Below, piece by piece: positions 61,942-64,000 of a stretch of 64,000 nucleotides of DNA. Every line of letters begins with the position of its first letter. Position 1 is the stretch's first letter. The notes below the pieces were generated by a model. That model did no database searches. It saw only the letters and a program-made list of their open reading frames with translations, and was not told the origin of the DNA. The DNA comes from Pseudolabrys taiwanensis (lineage in GTDB: Bacteria; Pseudomonadota; Alphaproteobacteria; Rhizobiales; Xanthobacteraceae), in assembly GCF_003367395.1 (NCBI RefSeq), contig NZ_CP031417.1:1-64000 (forward strand), written 5' to 3'. A program made the translations under genes and the position numbers.

Positions 61942-64000
61942 ATGCGCATTTCGCATTTCTTCATCGATCGTCCGATCTTTGCCTCGGTGGTGTCGATCAT
62001 CATCATCATCCTGGGCGCCGTGTCCTATGGCCGGTTGCCGGTCGCGCAATACCCGGAGATCGCGCCGCCGACGATCAACGTCACCGGCCAGTATCCGGGC
62101 GCCAGCGCCGAAACGGTGGCCGAGACGGTGGTCGCGCCCATCGAGCAGCAGATCAACGGCGTCGAGGGGATGCTCTATATCTCCTCCAACTCGACCGCCG
62201 ACGGCCGCTTCTCGATCGCGGTGACGTTCGACCTCGGCACCAATCTCGACACCGCCCAGGTGCAGGTGCAGAACCGCGTCGCCATCGCGCAACCGCGATT
62301 GCCGGCCGCCGTGCAGCAGGTCGGCGTGGTGGTGAACAAGTCCTCGCCCGACATTCTGATGCTGGTGAACCTCTATTCGCCGGACAAGTCGCGCGACCCG
62401 CTGTTCGTTTCGAACTACGCCAACATCCAGATCAAGGACGTGCTGACGCGTGTCGACGGCGTCGGTTCGATCACCGTGTTCGGCAGCCGCGATTACGCGA
62501 TGCAGATCTGGATCGATCCGGACCGTCTGCAATCGCTCAATCTGACCGCCACGGACGTGACGCAGGCGCTCGCCGCGCAGAACGTGCAGGTCGCCTCCGG
62601 CGTGCTCAACCAGCCGCCGGTGCCGAACCAGCTCGCCTTTCAGGTCGCCGTGCGCACGCTCGGGCGCCTGAGCGATCCCAACGAATTCGCCAACATCGTC
62701 GTCAAGCAGACGCCGACGGCGGTGGTGCGCATCAAGGACATCGGCCGGGTCGAACTGGTCGCGCAGGACTATTCGTCGAACTCCTACCTCGACAAGAACG
62801 AGTCCGTGGCCCTCGCGGTGTTCCAGCGGCCGGGTTCGAACGCGCTCACGACCGGCGACAACATCGTCAAGACGATGCAGCAGATGTCGAAGGAGTTCCC
62901 GACGGGGGTCACCTACGGCATCTATTATAACCCGACCCAGTTCATCCAGGAGTCGGTCACCAACGTCATTCATACGATCTTCGAGGCCGTCATCCTCGTC
63001 GTGATCGTGGTCATCCTGTTCCTGCAAACCTGGCGTGCGGCCGTCATCCCGCTGCTGGCGATCCCGATCTCGCTCATCGGCACTTTCTTCGCGATGACGC
63101 TGTTCGGATTTTCGCTCAACAACCTGTCACTGTTCGGCCTTGTGCTTGCCATCGGCATCGTGGTCGACGATGCCATCGTCGTCGTCGAGAATGTCGAGCG
63201 CAACATCGCGGCGGGCTTGAATCCGCGCGAGGCGGCGCGCCGCACCATGGACGAGGTCGGCACCGCGCTCGTCTCGATCGCGCTGGTGCTCTGCGCGGTG
63301 TTCGTGCCGACGACGTTCATCACCGGCATCACGGGACAGTTCTACAAACAGTTCGCGCTCACCATCACGGCGGCGACGGTCATCTCGCTGCTGGTGTCGT
63401 TGACCCTGTCGCCGGCGATGTGCGCGCTGCTGCTGAAGCCGCACGAGACGCATGGCCGCGTACCCATTTGGGCGAGACCCATCCGCGGCTTCTTCGGCCT
63501 GTTCAATCGCGGCTTCGATGCGTTCGCGCACGGCTACGGCGCGATCGTCAAGCGCGCGGTGCGCTTCGCGGTGGTGATGCTGGTGGTCTATGCCGGCATT
63601 CTTGCGCTTGGCCTCAACGAATTCCGCCGCACGCCGCAAGGCTTCATTCCGCAAATCGACCGCGGCATCCTGATCATCTCCGCGCAATTGCCGCCGGGCT
63701 CCTCGCTCCAGCGTACCGACGAAGTGATGCGACGTGCCGCCGACCAGGTGCTGGCGACGCCGGGCGTCGCGCATGCCGTCGTCGTGGTCGGCTTCTCGGG
63801 CGCGACCTTCACCAACGCGCCGAATGCGGGCGCGATGTTCGTGGTGCTCGATCCGTTCGATCAACGCGCGCGCGATCCCAACCTCTCGTCGGGCGCGATC
63901 CAGCGGGCGCTGTTCGCCAAGATGGGTGCGATCCAGGAAGCCTTCATGGTTGTCGTGCAGCCGCCGCCGGTGTCCGGCATCGGCAATGCCGGCGGCTTCC
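61942..64000 (+). CDS. RND efflux pump inner-membrane transporter (AcrB/MexB type), 3' end outside window
   Basis: The open frame continues past the window end (at least 686 residues of about 1,040 seen). MRISHFFIDRPIFASVVSI is the usual N-terminus, with the first TM helix. The periplasmic porter domain has YPGASAETVAETVVAPIEQQ. TM4 shows GIVVDDAIVVVENVERN, with the Asp pair of the proton relay (D-D), and later LPPGSSLQRTDEVM begins the second porter half. It belongs to the HAE-1 drug-efflux family. Substrate is not deducible. Confidence 0.95.
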   Translation, partial: MRISHFFIDRPIFASVVSIIIIILGAVSYGRLPVAQYPEIAPPTINVTGQYPGASAETVAETVVAPIEQQINGVEGMLYISSNSTADGRFSIAVTFDLGTNLDTAQVQVQNRVAIAQPRLPAAVQQVGVVVNKSSPDILMLVNLYSPDKSRDPLFVSNYANIQIKDVLTRVDGVGSITVFGSRDYAMQIWIDPDRLQSLNLTATDVTQALAAQNVQVASGVLNQPPVPNQLAFQVAVRTLGRLSDPNEFANIVVKQTPTAVVRIKDIGRVELVAQDYSSNSYLDKNESVALAVFQRPGSNALTTGDNIVKTMQQMSKEFPTGVTYGIYYNPTQFIQESVTNVIHTIFEAVILVVIVVILFLQTWRAAVIPLLAIPISLIGTFFAMTLFGFSLNNLSLFGLVLAIGIVVDDAIVVVENVERNIAAGLNPREAARRTMDEVGTALVSIALVLCAVFVPTTFITGITGQFYKQFALTITAATVISLLVSLTLSPAMCALLLKPHETHGRVPIWARPIRGFFGLFNRGFDAFAHGYGAIVKRAVRFAVVMLVVYAGILALGLNEFRRTPQGFIPQIDRGILIISAQLPPGSSLQRTDEVMRRAADQVLATPGVAHAVVVVGFSGATFTNAPNAGAMFVVLDPFDQRARDPNLSSGAIQRALFAKMGAIQEAFMVVVQPPPVSGIGNAGGF

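Noticed and set aside
1..64000. tRNA, rRNA, CRISPR array or transposase
   Set aside because: I saw no cloverleaf-like or repeat-spacer structure and no DDE transposase or integrase motif in any frame.

Overview
The window is GC-rich DNA from an alphaproteobacterium, most likely a Hyphomicrobiales (Rhizobiales) member related to Bradyrhizobium, Rhodopseudomonas or Pseudolabrys. This placement rests on codon usage, a NodQ-type fused CysN/CysC, a GnnA/GnnB-like pair of the kind used for diamino-glucose lipid A, a TviB/LpsL-like nucleotide-sugar pair and an RND pump operon. No tRNA, rRNA, CRISPR array or intact insertion sequence was seen. Almost the whole window is a surface-polysaccharide locus.

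Region 1 (1 to about 16 kb) is a cluster for an unidentified sugar. A partial PfkB/heptose-kinase-like gene, a Gfo/Idh oxidoreductase, a UDP-sugar-dehydrogenase-like protein without its catalytic cysteine and an SDR without YxxxK run rightward. A leftward operon follows: an unknown protein, a methyltransferase, both halves of a split transketolase, an SDR and a radical SAM/SPASM protein. Another rightward operon carries a 2OG-Fe(II) oxygenase, a small 'sporadic carbohydrate cluster' (LIC12192-type) protein, an SDR and a C-methyltransferase-like protein. Together this looks like a route to an unusual, perhaps chain-extended or C-modified, sugar.

Region 2 (16 to 31.5 kb) is decoration and export: TylF- and FkbM-type methyltransferases, a TPR protein, a second member of an unknown large protein family, an SGNH-like membrane protein, an MBOAT acyltransferase, a UDP-galactopyranose-mutase-like flavoprotein, a Nudix hydrolase, an ABC exporter (Wzt/Wzm type), a DMT-family membrane protein and a glycosyltransferase. 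By eye this half has a lower GC content than the rest.

Region 3 (31.5 to 49 kb) has higher GC. It holds three further glycosyltransferases (one fused to a methyltransferase), an AsnB-type amidotransferase, three large membrane proteins resembling GT-C enzymes, a TviB/WbpO-type dehydrogenase, a UDP-glucuronate 4-epimerase-like protein, Gmd and a Gfo/Idh plus DegT aminotransferase pair. A small low-GC islet (45.5 to 47.0 kb) sits between Gmd and that pair.

Region 4 (49 to 64 kb) has sulfate activation (CysD, CysNC), a diguanylate cyclase, a glycine-rich autotransporter, ManC, MurJ and an RND efflux operon cut by the window end. The autotransporter lies between a deleted copy of the manC 3' end and a broken GGDEF remnant, which marks a duplication or insertion scar.
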